Source of the DNA: Calycina herbarum
Lineage: Eukaryota; Ascomycota; Leotiomycetes; Helotiales; Pezizellaceae
Assembly: GCA_001414485.1 (NCBI GenBank)
Contig: LLEY01000129.1
Span: 112,469 to 176,468 of the forward strand
DNA: 64,000 nucleotides
Direction: 5' to 3'
The notes beneath the pieces were generated by a model that searched no databases, was not told where the DNA came from, and saw nothing but the letters and a program-made list of their open reading frames with translations. This document shows positions 10,197 to 21,505 of the stretch, piece by piece. Position numbers and translations under genes: made by a program. How positions within the stretch are numbered: position 1 is the stretch's first letter; each line of letters starts with the position of its first letter.

Positions 10197-13124
10197 CCTG
10201 CTCTGCAATGGCCTCCCCAGGCCAATGTATGCTCCGATATCTCTTCTTTTCCAAGTGTAGCTTGAGTAGAGTTGCCCTTTACATGTTCATTGTCTGGTTT
10301 TCGTTGCCGTATTCTTGTGTTTCCCTTGTGCAAATGGTCGGGAAAGTCTCGAGAGGAGGAGTTAGTCCACAGACTGATTTATAAGTTAGTCATAGGATGA
10401 TGGTGAATTCGAGATACTTACAAAGTCGTAGAATTTGGAAGTGGTTAACATTTTGGGATTGTCAATGGTTGAAAACAGGCATGTCGCATGTGAAGCTACC
10501 AAAACGGCCGAGGCATGTGCAACCCGACCTTGATGCCAAGATACTTCACCTGACCAGAACTCACCATTTTCTAGCAGCAGTGAGAGCTCGGAACTAAACT
10601 TTCTATTGAACTCATTAAAGTAGATGGTTGTTCCTCGCTTGAAACAAAGATTGGAGTTCTTCTAAATAATGTAGCTGAATAACAAAATTGACCTAAATGG
10701 CTGGAACAATTGTCAGATTTTGAGTGCTGCTTTTTCTTGTGGCTTGATTCAGAAAAGGCTTCAAGGTTTCCCCAACAAATGGAGTTGCGATTCAGGCACC
10801 TCCCCGCAATATTATTGCTTCATCCAGCCAAGGTGGAGAAGTACGTAAGATCGCCCCTGAACTCGAACACCTCGAAGCAGCGAATTAATGCACCATCCAA
10901 ACTTCTCCACTACAATACCTCTTCGATATCAGTTCATTCCCTCTAATATTCCATCTGTTTCTGCTGTACCCCGTATATCAGTACATGGCATCCACGCCAC
11001 AATATATCCCCAGATATTCTTTACCAATTTCCAAGTCCCCAGGCTGAACGAACTTGCTGCACATGGCCATATCCGAGCCATTTCTAGAAGGTCGCCGGCA
11101 GCAGACCGACGCGGGCCCAATATGCAACCACAACAGGCGCAACGGAGTGCCGTACAAAGGAACGTTTGACCCTCCCCTCCAAGAAGTCGGGCTACGGTAT
11201 ATCAGAAACGATCAATCAACCGGGCGTGCTGTAACAAATCAAGGAATGCCCCCTTTGAGCCTTTTCTCATAATGTCTCATGCCATCCTGTCAAGTCCCTG
11301 GTAGCTCCCATGTTCCCTTTTCTTCAAGCGCGAAGAGATCTGACAGAAATACCAACCGGTCCAGTCAAATGGTCCAGTGGTCCCAACTCGGCAGCGGCGG
11401 GGAACCGATAGTCTGCCCGTAGCCGCCATGGTGGGGAGAGGGCTTGCCGTTTGGCGTAATTTCTCCTGGATTTTCTGGCTTCCCGGTGTTTTTGGGGTGT
11501 TGGCTTTCTCCGTTCTCGCTCTTTGATGTTGTTCGAGGATGAATGGCACAATTCGGAGATATTTCTGATGATTCTACAGGTTAGAGAGGAGGGGAGAGAA
11601 GAGAGACCGGACCGCTTCTATTTTTACCCACCCCTCCGCAACAGGACAGGATCACCACTAGTACTAGTAGAAGCAGAGACGCATGGCATGTCATGCTGGC
11701 CGACGGTATTTGGGGTATTTGGGGTATTTCCAGGTTGAGAGAAGGCGTCAAGTAGCACAAGTAAGTGCCTTTGCGGGATGGACCGGTTGATTGAGTTTTC
11801 GGGCAGATCTGGACCGATCTCTATTTACCCTTATCGTCCTTAGTGCTTTAGTGCCCTTGGTGTGGATGGTGTGAATAGTGTGAATAACCTCAGAGTACTT
11901 GTAAGGTAGTCTTAAATGCAGCTTCATGATCTATCATCTGTCAGTCCAGTCCAGACTGCAGAAGCACGAGGAGCGGGTCCGTAACGGGAACGTTGAAGCT
12001 CATCCATGTCCTGGGGGTCGAGGTTCGAAGAGAAGCCTGAAGGCTCTGATAGGAGGAAATCTCACAGTTCCAAAACCAGGGCGCTAATTTTATTTGCCCC
12101 CCAAAGATGCTGCCTGCACCACCATACAAGTACTCGAACATGCATCCGGCGAGTGGCTGCGCTATCCTGCGCGTGCTGTGTGCAAGCAATTATGCTGTAG
12201 CTGTAGCTGTAGGTCTACCTGCCTCGAGGAAAGGAGCATGAACGGAAGATGGAGAGACCCAAGCCCCCAAGTACCTTGGTCCCTGGTAGCAGAAATCGGC
12301 CCTGAAGCCAATGAGAAAGGCAGCATTCTGACCGGCGGTGGTTAGCGAGCTGTATGGTGCAAGAAGACGGGCACAGTACAGTGACCAAGTTGTCGAGGGC
12401 CAAAGGGCCTATCCTATGAACTATGAATGCATGATGAAGTATCCTCGACCCCCATTGCAAGCGACGGCTTTCTTGTGCCTTGGGAGCCTGCCGCCAAAGG
12501 CAAGCCTACCCTACCTACGCCAGACCCGACTAGAATTGAACCTCTCCAGCCGCGCAAAACCTCCCTATTATTCATCAACTTTCAATTCTGTTGTGTTGTA
12601 ATTGATTGATTAATTAATTAATTAATTAATTCAACTCTTGCTCTCCCAAATCTTCTCTTCCCAAATCTGCACCGCTTCGTCCCACCCCACTCCGGTACTC
12701 GCTACCACCTGCACTCTCCAATCTTAAGCAATCTCGCTAGACTGCCTCTCCAGTCTCACTGCAACTAGACGCTCAGCCGCCCTCGAGATTCTACTTCACC
12801 CCCCAAGAGCTCCATCTTGAGTCTTGACTGCGCGATCAAAGCTTCCAGCTTCGTGTCCCTCCCTGCATCAATTGTCGCATTGTCATTGTCGCATCTTCTG
12901 TTGCGGCTCGGCCAGCTATCGACAATCGCATTCCCATTCCTGACGAGATCGGACGGTCTGCCTTGAAAGAACCGATCCCGTGAAAGCTCCCCCCGAACGC
13001 CAATCCAGCAACGCGTGAACCCCCAAGCCGTTGCGTGGATCCAGAGCGAGCTCAGAGATTGAAGCGTCCCAAGACATTGAGTCGCTCGCCCACAACAGGC
13101 TCTCGCGATTCCGCATTGCCCTCA
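10197..13124. other. 2.9-kb intergenic region upstream of the Psr1-type phosphatase
   Basis: No gene recognised. It sits between two divergent genes (ABC transporter minus, phosphatase plus) and probably holds both promoters. The last 500 bases before 13125 are C-rich and T/C-rich, resembling a long leader. Small repeats: three GGGGTATTT-like units at about 11705-11732, and an ATTA microsatellite at about 12600-12632. Several open frames of 60-90 codons on both strands overlap each other and none has a recognisable domain. Confidence 0.5.
12600..12632. repeat. ATTA/TTAATTAA microsatellite
   Basis: A run of ATTG then ATTA tetranucleotides (about eight units), seen directly. It lies about 500 bp upstream of the phosphatase ATG, likely in its promoter or leader. 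Confidence 0.8.
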
Positions 13125-15057
13125 ATGAGTAATGAGATAGTACAGCCGACTGAGCAAAGCCTGAGCCGGTCAGCTTCAACGGAAGGTACAAAAGGGAAAC
13201 CACCTGCGCTAGACACCTCCGGATGTACGTATCTTCTCCTTTCGATCAAACCCGGGAGCAGTTTGCTCAGGGCAAGCATGGCTATCAATGTGCGACTCTT
13301 GAAAGACCGAAATGCTGACAAGAATCGTAGTTACAAACACTCCCCAGCCCCCCAGCTCGTCGACCCAAACAACTGCGCAAGGCACCACGAGCACAGAGAA
13401 TTCCGATACGCCAGTCTTGACGAACTCGCAAAACGAAAAGGATTATTTACAGGCAACCGACGACGCGCCAGAAGCCCCAAAAAAGAATCGAGGCCTTCTC
13501 CACGTTCCATCGAGATCCTCTTCTCAAAAGGTCCAACCATCGCCAACTTCCACCGGGCTGAGCGGAGTCACTGCGAGCGACCCAAGAGAGAGCATTGGGG
13601 GGCGATCGAAGGAGTCCAAGGGGAGCATACTTGGTCGGAGGCGGCATGGGAGTACGAGCAGTAGCAAAATGTCAACAACACAAGGCCCTTCTACTGGCGG
13701 CCCCGCTGGAAACAGCACTTCTACATCCAACGCTACTGCAACGAGACAACCAAAGAAAAAGAGCAGCATCTTGTCATTTTTAAGTTGTTGTATGGCCCCA
13801 GATGATGCCAACCCGGTGGACGGTGGATCAGCGGTACCTGCAAATAAAATTTCGAAAGTGCCATCCGGGCGCCCAACGACAGCCAGCAGACCCGATCAAG
13901 CTACGATAAACCAACAAAACAACGCCATGACTCAACCTCAGAGCGAGAAGGAGGCCCTTCAAAAGGAGGATCCTGGGGCAAAGGTAAATGGAAACGAGGG
14001 TCCGGATTCGAAGAGCGCACGAAATAGCTTGCCTGCTGTTCCAGCACCTCCAGCAACTCATGGCGACCTGAACAAGTCAGGAAACACACGAGATCAGCCA
14101 TTGCCAGATTTGCCTCACGAAGCTGAGTCCTCAAAGGCATCCGAGGGAGCTTCTGCCATTCCTACAAAATCTGAGCCTACAGGATCTCCAATTCCAGCCG
14201 ACTCGTCCCGAGATCAGAAAGACCTCGAAGGAGACGTGAAGATGGGAGATTCCGAGCCTCTACCACCTCAAAAAGACGAGGCGCCAATTCCTGTTAGAAA
14301 AGATGAAAGCGCCAAGCAAGCGTTGCCACCACCTCCTCCAGTTCCTCAACAACCAGGGCCAAGCGATGAGTCTGCACCTGATTCGACTGAGCAAAAACAG
14401 CAGTGGTTACTTCCACCAATTGCGCCTAGATTTCAAGGGAAAAAGTGTTTGGTGTTGGATCTTGATGAGACATTAGTACACAGTAGTTTCAAGGTATGTT
14501 TACTTGTCAACATGGGAGGGTTTTACATGCTAACTTTGAATTAGATTCTACACCAAGCCGATTTCACAATCCCCGTCGAAATTGAGGGTCAATATCATAA
14601 TGTATATGTGATTAAGAGGCCTGGTGTTGATCAGTTCATGAAGCGTGTCGGTGAGCTTTACGAAGTAGTGGTCTTTACGGCATCAGTTTCAAAGGTGAGC
14701 AGTATGAAAATACATTTTCATTCAGCATTGGCTAATTGTTCTTAGTATGGTGATCCTCTGTTAGATCAATTGGACATCCACCACGTTGTCCATCATCGTC
14801 TGTTCCGAGAAAGTTGTTATAATCACCAAGGAAATTACGTCAAGGATCTTTCCCAGGTCGGCCGAGATCTCAGAGAGACGATCATCATCGACAACTCGCC
14901 AACCTCCTATATCTTCCACCCCCAACATGCTGTGCCAATCAGCAGTTGGTTTTCCGATGCTCACGACAACGAACTCCTGGACTTAATTCCCGTTCTCGAA
15001 GACTTGGCCGGCTCGCAGGTACGAGATGTCAGTCTCGTTCTTGATGTCGCCCTCTAA
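13125..15057 (+). CDS. Psr1/Psr2-type NIF/FCP1-like protein phosphatase
   Basis: Four exons: 13125-13224, 13331-14493, 14545-14694 and 14746-15057; introns of 106, 51 and 51 nt; 574 residues. The first 395 residues are a Ser/Pro/Lys-rich disordered region containing [17 protein letters not shown], a dicysteine patch that could be acylated. The C-terminal 180 residues are an HAD-type CTD-phosphatase domain with catalytic [11 protein letters not shown] (D410, D412), [26 protein letters not shown] and [10 protein letters not shown]. Yeast Psr1 and Psr2 are plasma-membrane phosphatases needed for the sodium-stress response and work with Whi2; orthology is inferred from domain order. The start chosen is the first ATG in frame (MSNEIVQ); the open frame extends further upstream without another ATG. 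Exon 1 ends in phase 1, restored by the acceptor at 13329-13330. Confidence 0.9.
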
Positions 15058-16606
15058 ATCAATTCATACGTGATGCAAATACATTTGCTATCATAGCGGA
15101 AGGCGTTCGGTTGATACCTTTGGTTTCATTGTAGAATGTACTGTTTAATTTATATAATGGAGCATCCAGGCGAGCCAGCTCGACCTTTGTTGTGGAGAAG
15201 AGAAAAAAATGGCTAGCACTTGGAGCAATCCCCCACAAACGGACACAGTTCTAGAAGGGGAAGGGGTTTAAAATATGGTGTCTTTCGAGACGCCATGAAG
15301 GAAGGGATGGACCACAAGCATATTTGAGTTCCCAGCCTCAGAGAAAAAAGGAACAACATAGCGCCGCAGTTCTAGTTTTTCATAATCATTTTTTCCTTGT
15401 CCTTGAAGAAACGAGCCTGATAACATATGGGTGGGGGCAAGGGTGTGGAGCTGGCTATGGATATTTGGGACGATGGAGAAAGAGCCCTCTCAACCCTACT
15501 ACTTTTTTTCCTTTGTCCTTTTTATCTATTTTTTTCTCTTCATTTCTCTTTCCTTTATTTTCGGGCGTATGTTTTATTTTTTTTTGCGCGCGTACGTCTG
15601 AAAAATGGCTGAACCCCCTATCTATCTGTAACAAATCATAGTCGAGGGCTGTTTTGATGCCTTCGCGTTTGGGAGAAAGAGAGAGCATATAAGACATCGG
15701 GCCGTTTTTGGGCTTGGGTGCATAGCGTCTGGAAAAACCCATTGTAAATTGAAAACTTGGACAATGAAGATTTCGTTGTGAATGTGACTTTTTGTGATTG
15801 TGACTTGTGATGTGATATTTTCCGTGAGCTGTCGAGGCAAAGCTTTCGCTACTCTAAGAATGGGCAAGTGAACTTGAGCAGCAGCGGAGTCAGTTCATCT
15901 CTGGAGTCCTGTTGGTGAGTGGCGTTCAGATCTCACATAGTTGAGTACGCGGTGACATGTGTTTCCATTGGCGCGAAGACGGTGAGAAAATAATCTCATT
16001 CCTGTTTGATTGCAAGGTATTAGCTTTAGTAGTCAAGTTTATTTGGTAGTTGTAAGTACTATTACAATTCTATAACACTTCACTTCCATCTTTTACCTTG
16101 TTATCCAGACAGGGCTAGGGCCTAAGAACAGAGCTAGAAAATTCAAGAAATACAATGTTTAAGAAAAGTTATTGTGTTAAGAAAGATCAGACGCTATCTT
16201 TTAAGTGGAAAGGGAGTTTTATGAACAGCGGAGCGGGGTGTTGGAGATATTGCTGAACCGGGAAATTTTTACATCAATATACTTTTCAAGAAATTCAAAC
16301 CTTCAATTACAATTAAAGAAGTTATTCCTCAGATCAACATCTTCTATATTCGCTGACTTGAGATTTATATGATGTGGTCAAGCCAGGTGTAACTACCTCC
16401 ACCCAATTAGCGCATACCTAGAAGCGGAGAGAGAACCCCTGCAGGCCGAGAGCCTCCTTTCAATCGTGTCCTCAATTGACAATTTAGATCGCAAGCATCT
16501 GAACACACGCCACTTCGTCTCCAACACCTCCAAGTCCAATTCCGCTCCTTTACACCAGTCCAATTCCACCTACCGTCTACAACTTCTAATTCCTACACCA
16601 CCAAAA
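15058..16606. other. Intergenic between phosphatase and SEC61B
   Basis: 1.5 kb. Contains the 3' UTR of the phosphatase, a T-rich tract at about 15490-15600, and AT-rich sequence to about 16400. From about 16450 it becomes C-rich, the leader of SEC61B. No gene recognised. Confidence 0.55.
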
Positions 16607-17280
16607 ATGGTACGCATCTCCTCACTCCTGTCCGGCCCTCGCGCATCGAAACCGCAATCACCTCCCTTCTCGCCCTCACCACTACTGTTCGATCTATTCC
16701 ACAAGAAATCACAATACTAACCGGAGTTCTCGAATAGTCTTCTCCACGCGCATCATCTCCAACCAACACCCCAGGGGCTGTTGGCTCCTCGACCGGTCGC
16801 CCTTCATCCCCTACACCACCTGGTGGACCAAAGACTGCGATCCGACGACGAGCTGCGGCTGATCAGAAGGACAAGGTTGCAAATGCACGACCAAGCTCAA
16901 CGAGAGCCGCTGGTGCTGGAGGAAGCAGCAGCACAATGTTGAGTACGTTACGTTGGTCCTGGAGTGGAATGATAGCGACATCTAGAAGGGGGCATCTACA
17001 ATATGTGGCCTTGGGTGGTGGATACGAATTTGAGGAGGTTACAAAGACATATGCTAATATGGATGTTTACAGGACTCTACACCGACGAGAGCCCAGGATT
17101 GAAGGTTGATCCAGTTGTTGTCCTTGTTCTTTCTATCGTCTTTATTTTTAGTGTTGTGGCCCTGCATAGTACGTTCTTCTCCAATCCAATATCGTTCGGC
17201 CAAAAATCGCCGGAATATAGCACAATACTAATATCTACCTATCAGTCATCGCAAAGGTTACCCGAAAATTCTCCAGCTAG
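16607..17280 (+). CDS. sbh1: Sec61 beta subunit (Sbh1) of the ER protein translocon
   Basis: Four exons: 16607-16609, 16738-16942, 17073-17168 and 17246-17280; 112 residues. The first coding exon is only the ATG, directly followed by a GTACGC donor. The next exon opens SSPRASSPTNTPGAVGSS. The protein has a Ser/Pro-rich cytosolic N-terminus, the conserved AIRRRAAADQK and RPSSTRAAGAGGSSSTML segments, then LYTDESPGLKVDP and one C-terminal membrane anchor (VVVLVLSIVFIFSVVALHIIAKV). Sec61 beta is the small tail-anchored subunit of the Sec61 channel that moves nascent proteins into the ER. Joined frames reproduce the family end to end, so the unusual exon 1 is well supported. Branch sites such as TGCTAAT (17052) precede the acceptors. 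Confidence 0.95.
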
Positions 17281-19130
17281 ATGGGCTTGTATGAATTTGG
17301 TGGGTTCGAGATACGATCAGCGCTTCGAGGGGCAACAGAGAACGAGGCGAAGGACGAGAAATGGGACCGAAAAAAGTCATTTGGTTCATGAATCGGGTCT
17401 GGGTTTTGGTTCAGTCGATACTGCGAATTGGGCTTGCATACGGTGACATTTTTTAGGGGTCTGGGTGTATTATAAGCACGTTGACTTTTTCTGCAAAGTG
17501 GTCGGAGTTATCTCATGGGAGTTCATATGCAAGTTTTGTTCTTTCCGAAGTGATAATCATTTTTTCTACACTTTTGAGTTGGTTCTTGCCGGTCCCTGTG
17601 TTCGTTCAGTTGAGAATTTGTCTTTCTTTCGAGTGCTTGGATTTTTATTGTCTGGTTTTACCCTCCTAGTCAGCCCCTCTTCTTATCCAAGTGGATGATA
17701 TCAGTTCAGAACACTAGCACGTTTGCTTTAGATCCTAATTATGATCACGAGCGGAAGTCCTTCCTCCAAACGAAAGATCTACAAGCCTAGTTGTGGGGGC
17801 TTGTCAATTTGAGGGGAAGACGGAGTATCTGCCTTTCGGGAATCCCAACAACCTCGTTTCTCGACTTGCTGGTCTGACCTGCGCAAGCTTGGGTTGGAGC
17901 ATCTATGGGAGTGTCATTTCGGGTTGCTACTCTGTAGCTCCCATTTCCAAGTTTGACCCCAAAATTATGGCATCAGGAAAACGCGGTTGGGATAATTGAT
18001 ATTCGCACACTCTGGTTGTCTAAGTCTTTCCAAGTAAGCCGTTCTGAGTTGGGTAAGCTAGAGCTTGGTCGGATAAGCTGGAGCTTGCTTGTGGCTTACC
18101 TACAACTTATTGATATTCGCACCCTCTTGTTGTCTAAGTCTTTGGTTGAGTAAGCTATCGTTTACTTGTGGCTTACTGGTATTTAGGTAGCTTACTGGTA
18201 TATGTATTGGCTTGCTCGCTTGGTTACTTACCAAATGCACACTTACACTTTCTAGCTCGCACACTGATTTTTTGCCAGCTTCCTCACTTCTGGTGGGTGT
18301 ACTAGGGAATTAGGGTTGGAGTGGTGTAGCGCTTCATTTGGCCAGGATAACATGCCATCTGATGGCCCAAGGAATTGACACAGGACAGAACATATTATCT
18401 TGCTAGGCCCAACTCCTGGTGCAGAACAATATCAGGCTGATGGAGTGGTGTTCCAGATCGAGTCCAGTATGCGTGCTTTTCGGGTGTATTTAAGCTTAAC
18501 ATACTGTAGGATGTAGGAGCGTTTGACTACTACTTAATTCGCTTCCCCCTTCACAACGTTTCATGAGCTCTAGAATCGATCCCTAGCAAACATTCCTTTC
18601 TAGAACGAGAATACGTGGTCCACTTCTTTTCCGTGCAGGAAGGATGTATCTTCAAACACATGGCGTGCACAATTTCCGAGAAATGGTGTGGATGGAGTCG
18701 TTGATTCGTTTCCAAGACAAAACGGGTGGGCGCCCTGTACAACAGAACCAAAGAAACCGTTTTCAAAACGCCTCTTCGGAGCATGGTTCCTCTTTTCTAC
18801 CACTCTGCATGTCGGTCAGACCGAATCAGTTGGTTTTAGTAGGCCTGTGGGGAGATCTTATGCAAGTGGGCAATTTGATATGGGGCTCCATGGGGGCGGA
18901 ATTCTCAGCCTCAAATACCTTCTCCTTTCCCACACTTTGGACTTCTGGTTGTTAATATAAGGAATATATCTTTCCGTTACACTCGTTTGAATTGATCTTA
19001 GGAAGAATCCGAATTCTTGAATTCATTTCTGTCTTTTACTTCTTAATAAAAAGGGGGTTTAAGCCTTCCTTCCAACTGTCACTACCTACAACAAGAAAAA
19101 ACAACAGCCTCCACGGCAAATTTCGACACG
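17281..19130. other. 1.85-kb intergenic region with direct repeats
   Basis: Holds the 3' UTR of SEC61B and the promoter of the next gene. No gene recognised. A duplicated segment lies at 17995-18160 (listed separately). The last 100 bases (A/C-rich) are the likely leader of the membrane-protein gene at 19131. Confidence 0.5.
17995..18160. repeat. Imperfect direct repeat, 114-bp spacing
   Basis: ATTGATATTCGCACaCTCTgG and the following GTTGTCTAAGTCTTT occur at 17995 and again at 18109 with few mismatches. Between and after them CTTGTGGCTTAC and TAAGCTaGAGCTTG words also recur. Seen directly; origin unknown. Confidence 0.6.
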
Positions 19131-20358
19131 ATGGGCTTCACAAATACTCCAAATTCTCCAAAGGACTGTAGTGCTTGGTTCAATGAGACAGTCGATTGCG
19201 ATCAGCCAAAGTTTGGTTCATTCGAATCGAATGCAGACATTGCTGGACCTGGAGTATGTTTACGCGGACTTGGACAGTTTATGGTTATTGGATGCTAACG
19301 CGTACAGATATTATGGTCTTTCGGGATCGCGATGGTTTTGACATTTGTTGTTAGTGTTATACTACTTGTCATTGAACTATGCGAATACTGGTTGACGGAT
19401 GGCGGACAAACTCGCTTCCAAAGGAGGAGAGAGTAAGTTGACCTTCTACCGATATCTAATTCGTCGTCGCCTTGGGGGTAAGATCAAAGTCTAACATTTA
19501 TTTCTAATAGACGCAAAGCCAAGGACCAATGGAGACGACTCTTCGATTCCTTCCTCGTTAGTCTCAGCGACACGCAGATCGTCACCGGAATCTCTCTCTC
19601 AGCAGTAACACTCTGGGGATGCGCTTGTACGATATCAGCATACCACTACGATCTCGTTTGTGGACTGGTCCTCATGGCTGCCGTCGTTCATCTCTGCTCA
19701 CTCACTGTCCTCGACAAGTATTTCGAAGTCGTCTGGCTCGCAGTTATTCGATTAATCGCAATCCTCATTTCATTTATTCTTGGTCTTCTGGTATTCATCC
19801 AACGAGCACCCAAGCACTTTCCTGTCGGAGTCCCCTCTACCAAATTCGATAATAGCACACGGCTTGTGCTGCCAGCTGTTTGCTCCATGTCTGGGAACAA
19901 TGTTACTACCACCGTAACCTCTAGTAAAGATACCACCGACTATTCAGCCTTCGCCGAGTACATCATTCTCCTCATTCTCTACGTCCTCGCACTCGCCATC
20001 ACATTCTACCAAAAGACCATCGCTCGAGATGACGCACATTTCAAACACCATGGAGGGATATACATCGTACGAATCATCTTCGCGTTCATCTCGCTTATTT
20101 TTGGGTTCTTCGCATTGTCTAAGGTCATCAAGATGTCTGGTTGGATGATGGAATCTGGGTGGTTTGGTGAGGATGATGGAGAGAGTAACTGGAAGACTTT
20201 TGGACAGTTGGTTCCGCTGATTATGTTGACACTTTCGGTTTTGAGCTTTTTGGAGGCTCTTGCTGGTATGTTTATGATTCTCGGTTTTTGCTGTGGGTTG
20301 TTGCTAATCAGTTATAGATAAAACATCCGATGCGGATTCTGATGGGAAGGATGAATGA
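19131..20358 (+). CDS. Polytopic (about seven-pass) fungal membrane protein, function unknown
   Basis: Four exons: 19131-19253, 19308-19432, 19511-20265 and 20318-20358; introns of 54, 78 and 52 nt; 347 residues. The short N-terminus has four acidic/Cys residues and the motif ADIAGPG just before the first membrane span; the loop before span 2 reads SLSDTQIVTG. Hydrophobic segments can be counted at about ILWSFGIAMVLTFVVSVILL, GISLSAVTLWGCACTIS, LVCGLVLMAAVVHLCSL, VVWLAVIRLIAILISFILG, YIILLILYVLALAITFY, YIVRIIFAFISLIFGFF and LVPLIMLTLSVLSFLEAL, which makes seven. I recall a family of uncharacterised Pezizomycotina proteins with the same DIAG(I/P)G and SLSDxQ(I/L)VTG words; no function is known to me. 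Seven spans do not by themselves make it a receptor. NxT/NxS sites in the 230-250 loop suggest an external side. Confidence 0.75.
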
Positions 20359-21505
20359 ATATCTTTTCGTTTCGAAGAAACCTAAGATATGAGACATAAT
20401 GAGGTAATGAGCTGAGGTTGGGACTTGGGATAGAAAAACAGGATAGAAAGGGGAAGGTCATCTACAAACACCTTGGTATTTTTCTGGCTCTCATTAATAC
20501 TAGTTCTAATGTCAATTTCGCGACTCAGATTTGGAGTTTACCTCACCTCAGCCCTCATGGCTTTAGGGGTGCCAATTCCTGCACAAGTGTGGAAAGTGCT
20601 GCATGATGTGGGGGTTTAATGCGCTTTCTTGTCACGCCCCGTCTCTCTGATATCACAAAATCCTTCAATAATTCTATTATGCGAGACCAATTAGTAGAAT
20701 CAGAGAGAGAGAGAGAGCCCCTACTTGTTTTTAACTTTCTAGGAGAATGCAGGCGTTGGTTCCTCGTACACCCAAAGCAACAGTTATCGCTTCGCTGAAA
20801 CCCCTTAGCGCTTTCACGCTTCTCTCTTTTTATGTATCGGCATTTCTTTCTTCGATGGCTTCATGATCGAAGTCGCCATTTCCCAAGTAAATTTTGACGA
20901 TCTTAATCGTTTCGCACCTTCCAATTCGCACCTAGCTTGGGGGGAACCTGATTTTGACCTCTGTCCTTCCTTATTTGGTTCATTCCGCGTGCTACCACTT
21001 CAAATGCTAATTTCTCATGTATTTTCTATTGATGTTTACTACCTTGTTATAGAGAAGTAAAATTTCCTGGAATTTAGGTATCAATGGGTGGGTATGGTAG
21101 ATAATCGTTTAATTCTCATTTTGCTTGAAAATCCAAGTCGCAATTGAGTCCTCGGGAACAACCAACTCCAGAGACTTTGGCGATCTTCTTCTTTGGAACT
21201 CGGGGCAGAAAATTGCGAATTGAAACATTTATAATTGTCCGCATGCGATCGATCTACTTGTTACTCGTGGAGGAACTTACCATTTGATGCACAAGCTCTT
21301 AGCCTATTAGAAGAGTTCAAGGATCTTGGCAACTAAACCCTGGATCCCCTCCGCAATTTCTCGGGACCAAAAGAATGACGGAGAAATTGGCATTCTTATA
21401 TAGAACGTCGTTCCTTGCTTCCTCCATGATTTGTTTTAAATCTAACTCTTTAGTTTTCTAAATTTTGTTTCTTTGGGTGCAAAAAAACCGACTAATCTAA
21501 GCAAA
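20359..21505. other. Intergenic: upstream region of the pectate lyase
   Basis: 1.15 kb, no gene recognised. Contains a short (AG)n tract at 20702-20715 and a TATA-like element at 21397-21403. Much of it is T/C-rich. Confidence 0.5.
21397..21403 (+). promoter_or_regulatory. TATA-like box of the pectate lyase gene
   Basis: TATATAG, 103 nt before the ATG at 21506. Position is right for a fungal TATA box; not tested. Confidence 0.4.

Noticed and set aside
12010..12030. GAGGTTCGAAGAG, resembling a tRNA T-arm
   Set aside because: No matching stem, anticodon arm or acceptor stem around it. I found no tRNA in the window.
19131..20358. Seven-span protein as a G-protein-coupled receptor
   Set aside because: The hydrophobic segments count to seven, but no receptor family motif is seen and the DIAGPG/SLSDTQIVTG words point to an uncharacterised fungal family.
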